DNA of 16,930 bases from CAMDBL01 sp964498125 (GTDB taxonomy: Bacteria; Pseudomonadota; Alphaproteobacteria; Rhizobiales; Hyphomicrobiaceae): assembly GCA_964498125.1 (NCBI GenBank), contig CAZCGE010000145.1, positions 1 to 16,930 on the forward strand. Direction: 5' to 3'. The translations under genes and the position numbers were made by a program. Positions within the stretch are counted from its first letter, which is position 1. Every line of letters starts with the position of its first letter. The notes beneath the pieces are model-generated. The model searched no databases. It was not told the origin of the DNA and saw nothing but the letters and a program-made list of their open reading frames with translations. Below, piece by piece: positions 1-13,189 of the stretch.

Positions 1-1
1 C

Positions 2-178
2 GACGTGACGGGCGTGTGCACGCTTCCCGAAGGCACCGAGATGGTGATGCCGGGCGACAACTGCTCGATGGACGTCGAGCTGATCACGCCGATCGCCATG
101 GAGGAAAAGCAGCGCTTCGCCATCCGCGAAGGCGGCCGCACGGTCGGCGCCGGCGTCGTCGTCAAGATTACAGAATAG
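2..178 (+). CDS. tuf: Elongation factor Tu, C-terminal fragment (5' end outside window)
   Basis: Elongation factor Tu carries aminoacyl-tRNA to the ribosomal A site as a GTP complex. Only the last 58 codons and the TAG stop (176-178) are in the window, corresponding to the end of beta-barrel domain 3. The reading contains the family hallmarks EGTEMVMPGDN, then ELITPIAMEE, RFAIREGGRTVGAGVV and the ending VKITE. The stretch NCSMDVELITPIAMEEKQ is somewhat unlike the usual alphaproteobacterial text, so this copy may be as divergent as the tuf at the right edge, but the two fragments do not overlap and cannot be compared here. The gene precedes trnW-secE-nusG, the usual position of one of two alphaproteobacterial tuf copies. 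Its last 34 bp are repeated perfectly 112 bp downstream. Truncation is due only to the window edge. Confidence 0.96.
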   Translation, partial: DVTGVCTLPEGTEMVMPGDNCSMDVELITPIAMEEKQRFAIREGGRTVGAGVVVKITE

Positions 179-231
179 GTTACAGGCTGTTGGACTTTCC
201 CGGAGGCGCGGCGCCGACAGGCAATAGTGTA

Positions 232-253
232 GGGCCGCGGCAAGCCGCGGCCC
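232..253 (+). other. Perfect GC hairpin downstream of tuf
   Basis: GGGCCGCGG (232-240) and CCGCGGCCC (245-253) form a perfect 9-bp stem around a CAAG loop. It lies 54 bp after the tuf stop and abuts the duplicated tuf tail. No T-run follows, so it is not a canonical intrinsic terminator. It could act as a transcript 3'-end stabiliser or a Rho-assisted end. Confidence 0.6.
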
Positions 254-256
254 GGG

Positions 257-290
257 CGGCGCCGGCGTCGTCGTCAAGATTACAGAATAG
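257..290 (+). repeat. Perfect duplicate of the last 34 bp of tuf, including its stop codon
   Basis: Positions 257-290 match 145-178 without a mismatch over 34 bp; this is the tuf segment coding GAGVVVKITE plus TAG. A second block confirms the period: 197-211 is repeated at 308-322 (15 bp identical, offset 111). Together they indicate an approximately 111-bp duplication that took in the tuf tail and some downstream DNA. The duplicate has no start and no frame of its own and is a gene fragment, not a gene. Confidence 0.9.
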
Positions 291-307
291 TGAAGGGCTG
301 CGGGGCG

Positions 308-350
308 TTCCCGGAGGCGCGGTGCCGGCGTGGTCGTCAAGGTGACCGAA
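308..350 (+). repeat. Third, diverged copy of the tuf 3' end
   Basis: Positions 308-322 repeat 197-211. Positions 324-350 then match the tuf tail at 149-175 in 23 of 27 bases. Read in frame it gives GAGVVVKVTE and runs on to a stop at 384-386. Three of the four differences fall in third codon positions and the fourth makes an Ile-to-Val change, so the copy appears to have diverged while still coding. It may be the original end of an older tuf allele. The segment 342-358 also forms a 6-bp hairpin (GTGACC / GGTCAC). Confidence 0.7.
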
Positions 351-586
351 AAGGTCACTTCGCCGGCCTGTCTCGCATATTTTTGACTTGACCGTTTGGC
401 GGGCGGGGCGCGATCGGTCGAACGACATCGGCTGGTGATTTCATTCCATCGCGGAGTAAAATAATATTGTAGTAATTACAAAGGGTTGATGACTATTTCA
501 CGGCGCATCGGCCGGACCAGCGGCAGCGGCGGCAGGTCCGGACTCTGGCAACGTATGGAGAACAGGGAACTGTCAAGTAAAAAGGT
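351..586 (+). other. Non-coding spacer before the tRNA-Trp promoter
   Basis: No credible gene is seen here. The stretch contains an AT-rich island at about 455-500, conspicuous in this GC-rich DNA, which includes a TAAAAT -10-like hexamer (457-462) without a convincing -35 and a small TTGTA/TACAA inverted repeat (467-471/477-481). It also holds a hairpin with a perfect 7-bp stem, CCGGACC (512-518) with GGTCCGG (535-541), and a 16-base GGC-rich loop. Confidence 0.5.
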
Positions 587-615
587 GTGACAAGGTCATT
601 GTGATCGGTTATGTA
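587..615 (+). promoter_or_regulatory. Candidate sigma70 promoter for trnW (and secE-nusG)
   Basis: GTGACA (587-592, 5 of 6 matches to TTGACA) is separated by exactly 17 bp from TATGTA (610-615, a weak -10). Transcription would start near 622, about 22 nt before the tRNA, which is a normal tRNA leader. The -10 match is poor, as is common in alphaproteobacteria. Inferred by eye only. Confidence 0.4.
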
Positions 616-643
616 GGCAGCCCGTTCGGTTTGCCAAGGATCG

Positions 644-719
644 AGGGGTGTAGCTCAACTGGCAGAGCGTCGGTCTCCAAAACCGAAGGCTGGGGGTTCG
701 AGTCCCTCCACCCCTGCCA
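644..719 (+). tRNA. trnW: tRNA-Trp, anticodon CCA
   Basis: A full cloverleaf can be drawn. The acceptor stem is AGGGGTG (644-650) with CACCCCT (709-715). The D stem is GCTC/GAGC. The anticodon stem is TCGGT/ACCGA around loop CTCCAAA, giving anticodon CCA at 677-679. The T stem is GGGGG/CCCTC with loop TTCGAGT. The discriminator is G716 and the 3' CCA is encoded at 717-719. A tRNA-Trp gene directly upstream of secE-nusG is a well-known proteobacterial arrangement. It reads UGG codons during translation. Confidence 0.98.
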
Positions 720-826
720 GAGTTTGAGTTAACTTCAATCTAGACGACGCAGGGCCTCTGAAGGTAGCAGGCTCGAGCGTCGCGCGCGCATTGGTGGATC
801 GGTGTGCGGCAAGGAATATAGGCTTG

Positions 827-1024
827 ATGACAAAGTATAATCCGCTGATCTTCGTGCAGGAAGTCCGGCAGGAGACCGCCAAGGTCACCTGGCCGACGCG
901 CAAGGAGGTCATGATCACAACGGTAATGGTCCTGATCATGGTGACGGTGGCGTCATTATTCTTTCTCCTCGCCGATCAGATCCTGGGTTGGCTGGTGAGC
1001 GAGCTACTTCGATTTGGTCGCTAG
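827..1024 (+). CDS. secE: Preprotein translocase subunit SecE
   Basis: SecE is the small essential subunit of the SecYEG inner-membrane channel that exports unfolded proteins; it clamps the two halves of SecY. The 65-residue product has the short, single-span form usual in alphaproteobacteria. It begins with an amphipathic segment (NPLIFVQEVRQE), followed by the family signature VTWPTRKE at residues 20-27 and one membrane span at about residues 29-49. I choose ATG 827 because AAGGA lies at 811-815, 11 nt upstream; an in-frame ATG at 791 would add 12 residues not typical of the family. It sits between trnW and nusG, the classic pairing, and is probably cotranscribed with both. Confidence 0.96.
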   Translation: MTKYNPLIFVQEVRQETAKVTWPTRKEVMITTVMVLIMVTVASLFFLLADQILGWLVSELLRFGR

Positions 1025-1080
1025 ACGAACGCAATATCCGGGATCCGTCCAAGGCAGCAGGTTTCTAGAGAAGAGAGGCA

Positions 1081-1617
1081 ATGGCGAAGCGCTGGTATAT
1101 TGTGCACGCCTACACCAACTTCGAGCGCAAGGTGGCCGAGGCCATCAAGGAACGCGCCAAGGCGGCGGGACTCGATCACATCTTCGAAGAGGTGGTGGTT
1201 CCGACTGAAGAAGTGGTGGAGATCAAGCGTGGCCGCAAAGTGCAGGGCGAGCGGAAATTCTTGCCGGGCTACGTGCTCGTCAAGATGGAGATGACCGACG
1301 CTGCCTTCGTGCTGATCAAGAACACACCAAAGGTGACGGGGTTCCTCGGGTCCGATAACAAGCCCATGCCGATACCTGAGGCGGAGGCAACGCGCATCCT
1401 GCACCAGGTCAAGGAAGGTGTGGAACGCCCGAAGCCTTCGATCACATTCGAGATCGGCGAGCAGGTCAAGGTCGCCGATGGCCCGTTTGCCTCGTTCGAA
1501 GGGCATGTCGAGGAGGTCGACGAAGAGCGTGCGAGGCTCAAGGTGGCGGTATCGATCTTCGGTCGACCGACACCGGTCGAGCTGGAGTTCGCTCAGGTTC
1601 AGAAAATGCCAAACTAG
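1081..1617 (+). CDS. nusG: Transcription termination/antitermination factor NusG
   Basis: NusG binds the RNA polymerase clamp and links it to Rho or to ribosomal protein S10, so it affects elongation, termination and transcription-translation coupling. The 178-residue protein has the normal length. The N-terminal NGN domain starts with KRWYIVHAYTNFERKVAE and contains GRKVQGERKFLPGYVLV and IKNTPKVTGFLGS. The C-terminal KOW domain lies at about residues 125-175 (EIGEQVKVADGPFASFEG), with the family ending IFGRPTPVELEFAQV. The ATG at 1081 is preceded by a good purine-rich ribosome site (AGAGAGG). It is 56 nt downstream of secE and likely in the same transcript. The linker agrees with other alphaproteobacterial NusG proteins and there is no insertion. 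Confidence 0.98.
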   Translation: MAKRWYIVHAYTNFERKVAEAIKERAKAAGLDHIFEEVVVPTEEVVEIKRGRKVQGERKFLPGYVLVKMEMTDAAFVLIKNTPKVTGFLGSDNKPMPIPEAEATRILHQVKEGVERPKPSITFEIGEQVKVADGPFASFEGHVEEVDEERARLKVAVSIFGRPTPVELEFAQVQKMPN

Positions 1618-1629
1618 CGCGGTCTCTGC

Positions 1630-1661
1630 CTGTCCCATGGCTGGTGCATGCGGTGGGACGG
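1630..1661 (+). other. Hairpin just after nusG, possible partial terminator
   Basis: GTCCCA (1632-1637) pairs with TGGGAC (1654-1659), extended outward by T1631-G1660 and C1630-G1661, around a 16-base loop. It begins 13 bp after the nusG stop. There is no T-run. It could separate secE-nusG from rplK-rplA, but may be incidental in GC-rich DNA. Confidence 0.35.
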
Positions 1662-1742
1662 CGGTGGCATGACGTGCGGGTTACAGGGTTATTGAGTGCA
1701 GGGGTCATCGCCGTCGGGCGCGACCGCTGATGTGGTGCGGGA

Positions 1743-1821
1743 GAGTGCGTAAAAGGCGCACTCGTCAAAACCGCTAAGCCTGGAGGCAGGGTCCTGCTTC
1801 CTCGAATGTCACTGGAGACAT
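1743..1821 (+). promoter_or_regulatory. Structured rplK leader with a hairpin holding the ribosome-binding site
   Basis: Three consecutive hairpins precede rplK. GAGTGCG (1743-1749) pairs with CGCACTC (1757-1763). GGAGGCAG (1782-1789) pairs with CTGCTTCC (1794-1801), 8 bp with one G-T. ATGTC (1806-1810) pairs with GACAT (1817-1821), leaving the Shine-Dalgarno core TGGA in the loop immediately before the ATG. In E. coli, L1 represses L11-L1 synthesis by binding the rplK leader; this region is the natural place for such a control here. L1 binding itself is inferred, not seen. Confidence 0.45.
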
Positions 1822-1822
1822 C

Positions 1823-2251
1823 ATGGCGAAAAAAGTCGACGGGTTCATCAACCTGCAAGTGCCGGCCGGGAAGGCTAATCCTTCGCCGCCGATCGGTCCC
1901 GCGCTCGGCCAGCGCGGCGTCAACATCATGGAATTCTGCAAGGCGTTCAACGCCAAGACGAAGGACCTGGAGCCGGAAACGCCGATTCCGGTCAAGATCA
2001 CCGTTTACACGGACCGCTCCTTTACATTCGAGATGCGCACGCCGCCGGCGTCGCACTTCCTGAAGAAGGCGGTACAGCTGACATCGGGCTCCAAGACCCC
2101 CGGGCGCGATGTGGCCGGCGAGGTGACGATGGCGCAGGTCCGCGATATCGCCAAGCTGAAGATGAAGGATCTCAATACCGACGACTTGGAAGCAGCCGCG
2201 CGCACCATCGCCGGCTCGGCCCGGTCGATGGGTCTCAGAGTGACGGAGTGA
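1823..2251 (+). CDS. rplK: 50S ribosomal protein L11
   Basis: L11 binds the GTPase-associated centre of 23S rRNA at the base of the L7/L12 stalk; it takes part in factor-dependent GTP hydrolysis and in RelA activation by uncharged tRNA. The 142-residue length is typical. The N-terminal domain shows the proline-rich PSPPIGPALGQRGVNIMEF (from about residue 20), and the C-terminal rRNA-binding domain contains LKKAVQLTSGSKTPG and ends IAGSARSMGLRV. The ATG at 1823 is preceded by CTGGAGA. It lies 205 bp after nusG, so it may have its own promoter, which I could not identify. The stop is 4 bp before rplA, so the two are translated from one message. Confidence 0.98.
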   Translation: MAKKVDGFINLQVPAGKANPSPPIGPALGQRGVNIMEFCKAFNAKTKDLEPETPIPVKITVYTDRSFTFEMRTPPASHFLKKAVQLTSGSKTPGRDVAGEVTMAQVRDIAKLKMKDLNTDDLEAAARTIAGSARSMGLRVTE

Positions 2252-2255
2252 GGCC

Positions 2256-3008
2256 ATGGCAAATTCAAAAGTAGCACCAGAGAAGATCAAGGCCGCCCGC
2301 ATGGCCGGTGGCAAGCGCAGTGCCGAATTGCGCGAGGGTATCAGCGCCGAGAAGGCCTATGCCCTCGATGAGGCCGTCAAGACCGTGAAGGCGCGGGCCA
2401 AGGCCAAGTTCGACGAGACGATCGAAATCGCCATGAACCTCGGCGTCGATCCCAAGCACGCCGACCAGATGGTGCGCGGCGTTTGCCTGTTGCCGAACGG
2501 CTCGGGCCGGACGGCACGCGTGGCCGTATTCGCCCGCGGTCCCAAGGCGGACGAAGCACGGGCCGCAGGCGCCGACGTCGTCGGCGCGGAGGATCTTGTC
2601 GAGCAGGTGTCGAAGGGACAGATCAACTTCGATCGCTGCATCGCCACGCCGGACATGATGGGCTTGGTCGGTCGCCTCGGCAAGGTGTTGGGCCCGCGCG
2701 GCCTGATGCCCAATCCGCGGGTTGGCACGGTGACGATGGATGTTACCACGGCCGTCAACGGCGCCAAGGGTGGTTCGGTCGAATTCCGTGTCGAGAAGTC
2801 CGGCATCGTTCACGCCGGCGTCGGCAAGGCAAGCTTCACCGAGAAGGCCCTGGCGGAGAATATCAAGGCTTTCATCGAAGCCGTGGCGCGGTCCAAGCCG
2901 GCGGGTTCGAAGGGCACCTTCATCAGGCGGGTGTCGATCAGTTCGACCATGGGGCCGGGCGTCAAGCTCGACACCGGGGCGCTGGTCATCGCCGCGCCGC
3001 AGAACTGA
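2256..3008 (+). CDS. rplA: 50S ribosomal protein L1
   Basis: L1 forms the mobile stalk by the ribosomal E site that helps release deacylated tRNA; in E. coli it also represses its own operon. The signature LGPRGLMPNPRVGTVT is at residues 145-160, and the rest follows family order: NLGVDPKHADQMVRG, VAVFARGP, then the C-terminal KGTFIRRVSISSTMGPG. The product has 250 residues, roughly 15 more than E. coli L1 at the N-terminus (ANSKVAPEKIKAAR...); an in-frame ATG at 2301 would remove most of the extension. I keep ATG 2256 because it has a strong GGAGTGAGG site and tight spacing to rplK. Confidence 0.97.
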   Translation: MANSKVAPEKIKAARMAGGKRSAELREGISAEKAYALDEAVKTVKARAKAKFDETIEIAMNLGVDPKHADQMVRGVCLLPNGSGRTARVAVFARGPKADEARAAGADVVGAEDLVEQVSKGQINFDRCIATPDMMGLVGRLGKVLGPRGLMPNPRVGTVTMDVTTAVNGAKGGSVEFRVEKSGIVHAGVGKASFTEKALAENIKAFIEAVARSKPAGSKGTFIRRVSISSTMGPGVKLDTGALVIAAPQN

Positions 3009-3020
3009 ACCGCAACTTCG

Positions 3021-3044
3021 GCAAGGGGATGATGCTTCCCTTGC
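3021..3044 (+). terminator. Hairpin 12 bp after rplA, possible operon end
   Basis: GCAAGGG (3021-3027) pairs perfectly with CCCTTGC (3038-3044); the stem extends inward by G-T and A-T to 9 bp around a 6-base loop. No T-run follows. Its position suggests a 3'-end or attenuation structure between rplKA and rplJL, but termination is not shown. Confidence 0.4.
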
Positions 3045-3057
3045 TCGACCAAGTCAT

Positions 3058-3132
3058 CCAGGCGCAGGCCTGGGTGCGTTCGATCCGGTTGCTTGCTGCG
3101 CAAGCCGCGACTTCGGGATCGGATCTGTCCGA
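3058..3132 (+). other. Further hairpins in the rplA-rplJ spacer
   Basis: CCAGGC/GCCTGG (3058-3063/3068-3073) is followed by CGATCC/GGATCG (3081-3086/3116-3121), which encloses GCTTGC/GCAAGC (3091-3096/3100-3105). A smaller TCGGA/TCCGA (3119-3123/3128-3132) competes with the enclosing stem. GC-rich DNA gives chance hairpins, so each alone is weak; the density is notable. Confidence 0.35.
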
Positions 3133-3142
3133 GATTGCAGGC

Positions 3143-3172
3143 GCCGCAGCCAGCCATTGGTTGGCCTGCGGC
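3143..3172 (+). terminator. Long terminator-like hairpin before rplJ
   Basis: GCCGCAG (3143-3149) pairs with CTGCGGC (3166-3172) and stacks on CCAGCC (3150-3155) with GGTTGG (3159-3164), including one G-T pair, with one bulged C and a 3-base loop ATT: 13 bp in all. TTAAAT follows, a weak T/A tail. It may be an attenuator or the end of the rplKA message. Confidence 0.45.
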
Positions 3173-3205
3173 TTAAATCCCCTCGTCCAGGGGCCTGCAT
3201 GAGAC

Positions 3206-3393
3206 AGGAGACCTGCCGGCCCTCTCGGGCCAGGTTTGGACCTCTTGGGTATGCCCTGTGCCGCCGGCTTCCGGCGCGCGCGGAGCGGACAGACGGAGCG
3301 TCGCCGGGTTGGCACCCATAGGGTGCGGACCAGGCGGCAGGGTGCAACCCGCAGGCGCCGCGGACGAGCGGTGCCGCAAAGAGGAGTGAGCTG
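3206..3393 (+). promoter_or_regulatory. Probable L10 (rplJ) autoregulatory leader RNA
   Basis: In many bacteria L10, as the L10-L7/L12 complex, binds the leader of rplJ mRNA and blocks translation. This leader is highly structured. ACCT/AGGT plus GGCCC/GGGCC form a hairpin at 3211-3235. CGCCGG/CCGGCG form one at 3262-3276. GGGTTG (3306-3311) with CAACCC (3345-3350) encloses GCACCC/GGGTGC (3312-3326), a branched element. GGCGCCGC (3354-3361) with GCGGTGCC (3368-3375) forms an 8-bp hairpin ending 6 nt before the ribosome site AGGAG (3382-3386). The position and the asymmetric branched element fit the known L10 leader class; assignment is by position and shape only. Confidence 0.65.
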
Positions 3394-3915
3394 GTGGATA
3401 GAGCTGCCAAAACAGCGCTCGTGGCGTCGCTCAACACCGCCTTCAAAGAGGTCGGTGTGATCGTCGTTGCCCACAATACTGGCATGGTTGCCGCTCAATC
3501 CGCGGATTTCCGCAAGCGCGTCAAGGCTGCTGGCGGATTCGTGAAGGTGACCAAGAACAAGCTGGCGAAGCTCGCGCTGAAGGACACTGGTGCCGAGGGC
3601 ATGGTGGAGTTCTTGAATGGGCCGACAATCCTGGCCTACTCCAAGGATCCCATCGCTGCCGCCAAGGCAACTGTGGAGTACGCCAAGGGCAACGAGAAAC
3701 TCGTGATCCTGGGCGGCGCCATGGGCCGCATTGTCCTCGACGCCAATGGCGTCAAGGCGCTGGCTGCATTGCCATCGCTCGACGAATTGAGAGCCAAGAT
3801 CATTGGGCTGCTCAATGCGCCGGCGACCAAGATTGCCCGCACGATCATGGAACCGGGAGCCCAGCTTGCGCGCGTCATCCAAGCAAGGGTGACGAGCGAG
3901 CTGAAGGCTTCCTGA
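3394..3915 (+). CDS. rplJ: 50S ribosomal protein L10
   Basis: L10 anchors the L7/L12 dimers to 23S rRNA at the stalk base. The 173-residue product has the normal length. Its N-terminal rRNA-binding domain starts DRAAKTALVASLNTAFKEVGVIVV and contains KVTKNKLAKLAL. The C-terminal helix that binds L7/L12 dimers is seen in ATKIARTIMEPGAQLARVIQA. The start is GTG at 3394, chosen because AGGAG is 7 nt upstream and because the product then begins as alphaproteobacterial L10 proteins do. rplL follows after 75 nt. Translation is probably limited by the leader RNA immediately upstream. Confidence 0.97.
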   Translation: MDRAAKTALVASLNTAFKEVGVIVVAHNTGMVAAQSADFRKRVKAAGGFVKVTKNKLAKLALKDTGAEGMVEFLNGPTILAYSKDPIAAAKATVEYAKGNEKLVILGGAMGRIVLDANGVKALAALPSLDELRAKIIGLLNAPATKIARTIMEPGAQLARVIQARVTSELKAS

Positions 3916-3990
3916 TCCGGACCAGTGGCAATCGCCATGCCTGCACATCACTGATGGTTCAAACCGAAATCGAACTGAAGGACTGAAATA

Positions 3991-4362
3991 ATGGCTGACC
4001 TATCCAAAATCGTAGCTGACCTCTCGAGCCTTACCGTCCTGGAGGCGGCGGATCTTGCCAAGATGCTCGAGGAGAAGTGGGGCGTTTCCGCAGCCGCTGC
4101 TGTTGGGGTTGCTGCTGCTCCGGCGGCCGCCGCCGCGGTCGTCGAGGAACAGACTGAATTCACGGTCATTCTGGTCGCCGGCGGCGAAAAGAAGATCAAC
4201 GTCATCAAGGAAGTGCGCGCCATCACCGGGCTTGGCCTCAAGGAAGCCAAGGATCTGGTCGAGGCCGGCGGCAAGGCCGTCAAGGAGGGCGTCTCCAAGG
4301 ACGAAGCCGCCAAGCTCAAGAAGCAGCTCGAGGATCAGGGCGCGAAGGTTGAACTGAAGTAA
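3991..4362 (+). CDS. rplL: 50S ribosomal protein L7/L12
   Basis: L7/L12 is the multicopy acidic stalk protein that recruits EF-G, EF-Tu, IF2 and RF3 and stimulates their GTPase cycle. The 123 residues show the three expected parts: an N-terminal dimerisation domain (to about residue 33, ADLSKIVADLSSLTVLEAADL), a flexible alanine-rich hinge (about 34-52), and a C-terminal factor-binding domain with KINVIKEVRAITGLGLKEAKDLVE. The ATG at 3991 has GAAGGA upstream (3977-3982). In other bacteria it is made in excess of L10. The strong hairpins directly downstream could help give rplJL and rpoBC different expression levels. Confidence 0.98.
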   Translation: MADLSKIVADLSSLTVLEAADLAKMLEEKWGVSAAAAVGVAAAPAAAAAVVEEQTEFTVILVAGGEKKINVIKEVRAITGLGLKEAKDLVEAGGKAVKEGVSKDEAAKLKKQLEDQGAKVELK

Positions 4363-4367
4363 TTTGG

Positions 4368-4438
4368 GGGAGCGGGGAGTAGGGGGTGGGGAGTAAGGGC
4401 CAACTGGCACCTTCCCCTACTCCCAATTCCCCACTCCC
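4368..4438 (+). other. Large imperfect palindrome in the rplL-rpoB spacer (hairpin 1)
   Basis: Starting 5 bp after the rplL stop, the G-rich arm 4368-4391 pairs with the C-rich arm 4415-4438 at 22 of 24 positions (three G-T pairs; mismatches at 4373/4433 and 4381/4425). A small apical stem GCC/GGC with loop AACT (4399-4408) caps it. The arms are built from GGGGAGTAGGG-like words, resembling dispersed intergenic repeats I associate with rhizobial genomes. In E. coli this spacer contains an attenuator and an RNase III site, so a similar role is possible. Confidence 0.8.
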
Positions 4439-4454
4439 GCCCGCGCAAGCGGGC
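4439..4454 (+). other. Tetraloop hairpin in the rplL-rpoB spacer (hairpin 2)
   Basis: GCCCGC (4439-4444) and GCGGGC (4449-4454) form a perfect 6-bp stem with a GCAA (GNRA-type) tetraloop. It abuts hairpin 1 directly, so the two could stack coaxially. Confidence 0.7.
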
Positions 4455-4459
4455 ACCGA

Positions 4460-4514
4460 CGGTTCTCCGGAGGGTCCAGGCGGCAATCGCCGCATTGGAC
4501 CTTCCGGTGAGCCG
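4460..4514 (+). other. 55-nt near-perfect hairpin in the rplL-rpoB spacer (hairpin 3)
   Basis: The outer stem 4460-4465/4509-4514 (one G-T) and a T-T mismatch lead into 4467-4479 paired with 4495-4507 (13 bp, two G-T). A single bulged A4494 and an inner stem GCGGC/GCCGC (4480-4484/4489-4493) with loop AATC follow. About 24 base pairs in 55 nt make a stable structure and a plausible double-stranded RNA cleavage site or pause element. Confidence 0.8.
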
Positions 4515-4519
4515 TTTGG

Positions 4520-4574
4520 AGGGTCGGGTCTGGCGCCCGTCCCTTGTCATTGCAAACACGGGGTTGCCGACCCT
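4520..4574 (+). other. Long-range stem before rpoB (hairpin 4)
   Basis: AGGGTCGG (4520-4527) is perfectly complementary to CCGACCCT (4567-4574) across a 39-base loop. The stem ends 12 nt before the rpoB ribosome site AGGAG (4587-4591). It completes a chain of four hairpins filling nearly all of the rplL-rpoB spacer. Confidence 0.5.
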
Positions 4575-4596
4575 GATTGCCACTCGAGGAGCTGAC

Positions 4597-8748
<4,152 letters not shown>

Positions 8749-8758
8749 GAAGGAAACC

Positions 8759-8811
8759 GGGGTCAGACCCGTCCATGCGTAGCATGGCTTCGCCATGACG
8801 GGTCTGACCCC
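8759..8811 (+). repeat. REP-like palindrome in the rpoB-rpoC spacer
   Basis: GGGGTCAGACCCGTC (8759-8773) and GACGGGTCTGACCCC (8797-8811) are perfect reverse complements: a 15-bp stem around a 23-base loop. The loop region includes CATGGC-TTC-GCCATG (8783-8797), an alternative inner hairpin. The GGGGTCAGACCC word is one I recognise from repetitive extragenic palindromes in proteobacteria. It fills most of the 99-bp gap, so it will be transcribed in rpoBC mRNA. No transposase is nearby. Confidence 0.75.
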
Positions 8812-8847
8812 GCACACGCCCCGCCACCGCCACAGCGGAGACCACCG

Positions 8848-13083
<4,236 letters not shown>

Positions 13084-13099
13084 ACGAGAAGGGCAAAAG

Positions 13100-13132
13100 T
13101 TTGCGGCGACCGTCAAATGGGGTCGCCGCAAA
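13100..13132 (+). terminator. Strong hairpin after rpoC, candidate 3' end of the rpoBC transcript
   Basis: TTTGCGGCGACC (13100-13111) and GGTCGCCGCAAA (13121-13132) form a perfect 12-bp stem with a 9-base loop, 16 bp after the rpoC stop. On the + strand it is followed by AAT rather than a T-run, so it is not a textbook intrinsic terminator. Its place between rpoC and the rpsL promoter nevertheless makes it the best candidate for an operon boundary. Confidence 0.6.
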
Positions 13133-13160
13133 AATATCTCTATCGGAGAGACGCCGGGTG

Positions 13161-13189
13161 TTGACCATATCAAAGACGGCGTATATGGT
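13161..13189 (+). promoter_or_regulatory. Sigma70-type promoter of the str operon (rpsL-rpsG-fusA-tuf)
   Basis: TTGACC (13161-13166, 5 of 6 to consensus) and TATGGT (13184-13189, 4 of 6) are spaced by exactly 17 bp. This is the best promoter match I found in the window. A perfect inverted repeat GACCATAT (13163-13170) / ATATGGTC (13183-13190) overlaps both hexamers and could be an operator. The start would be near 13196, leaving a leader of about 230 nt before rpsL. Confidence 0.65.

Noticed and set aside
16..345. A 109-codon plus-strand frame across the tuf end and its repeats
   Set aside because: It is out of frame with tuf, Arg-rich, and results from the GGC/CGC-rich repeats; not a credible protein.
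791..826. N-terminal extension of SecE from ATG 791
   Set aside because: It adds 12 non-family residues; ATG 827 has a better ribosome site and gives the normal 65-residue length.
2986..3951. A 321-codon minus-strand frame covering the rplA-rplJ spacer and rplJ
   Set aside because: Part lies opposite rplJ and the rest is in hairpin-rich leader; there is no family similarity, and low complexity from GC content explains it.
4495..4596. N-terminal extension of RpoB from TTG 4495
   Set aside because: It would run through hairpin 3, gives 34 residues unlike any RpoB, and ATG 4597 has a strong AGGAG site and the family N-terminus.
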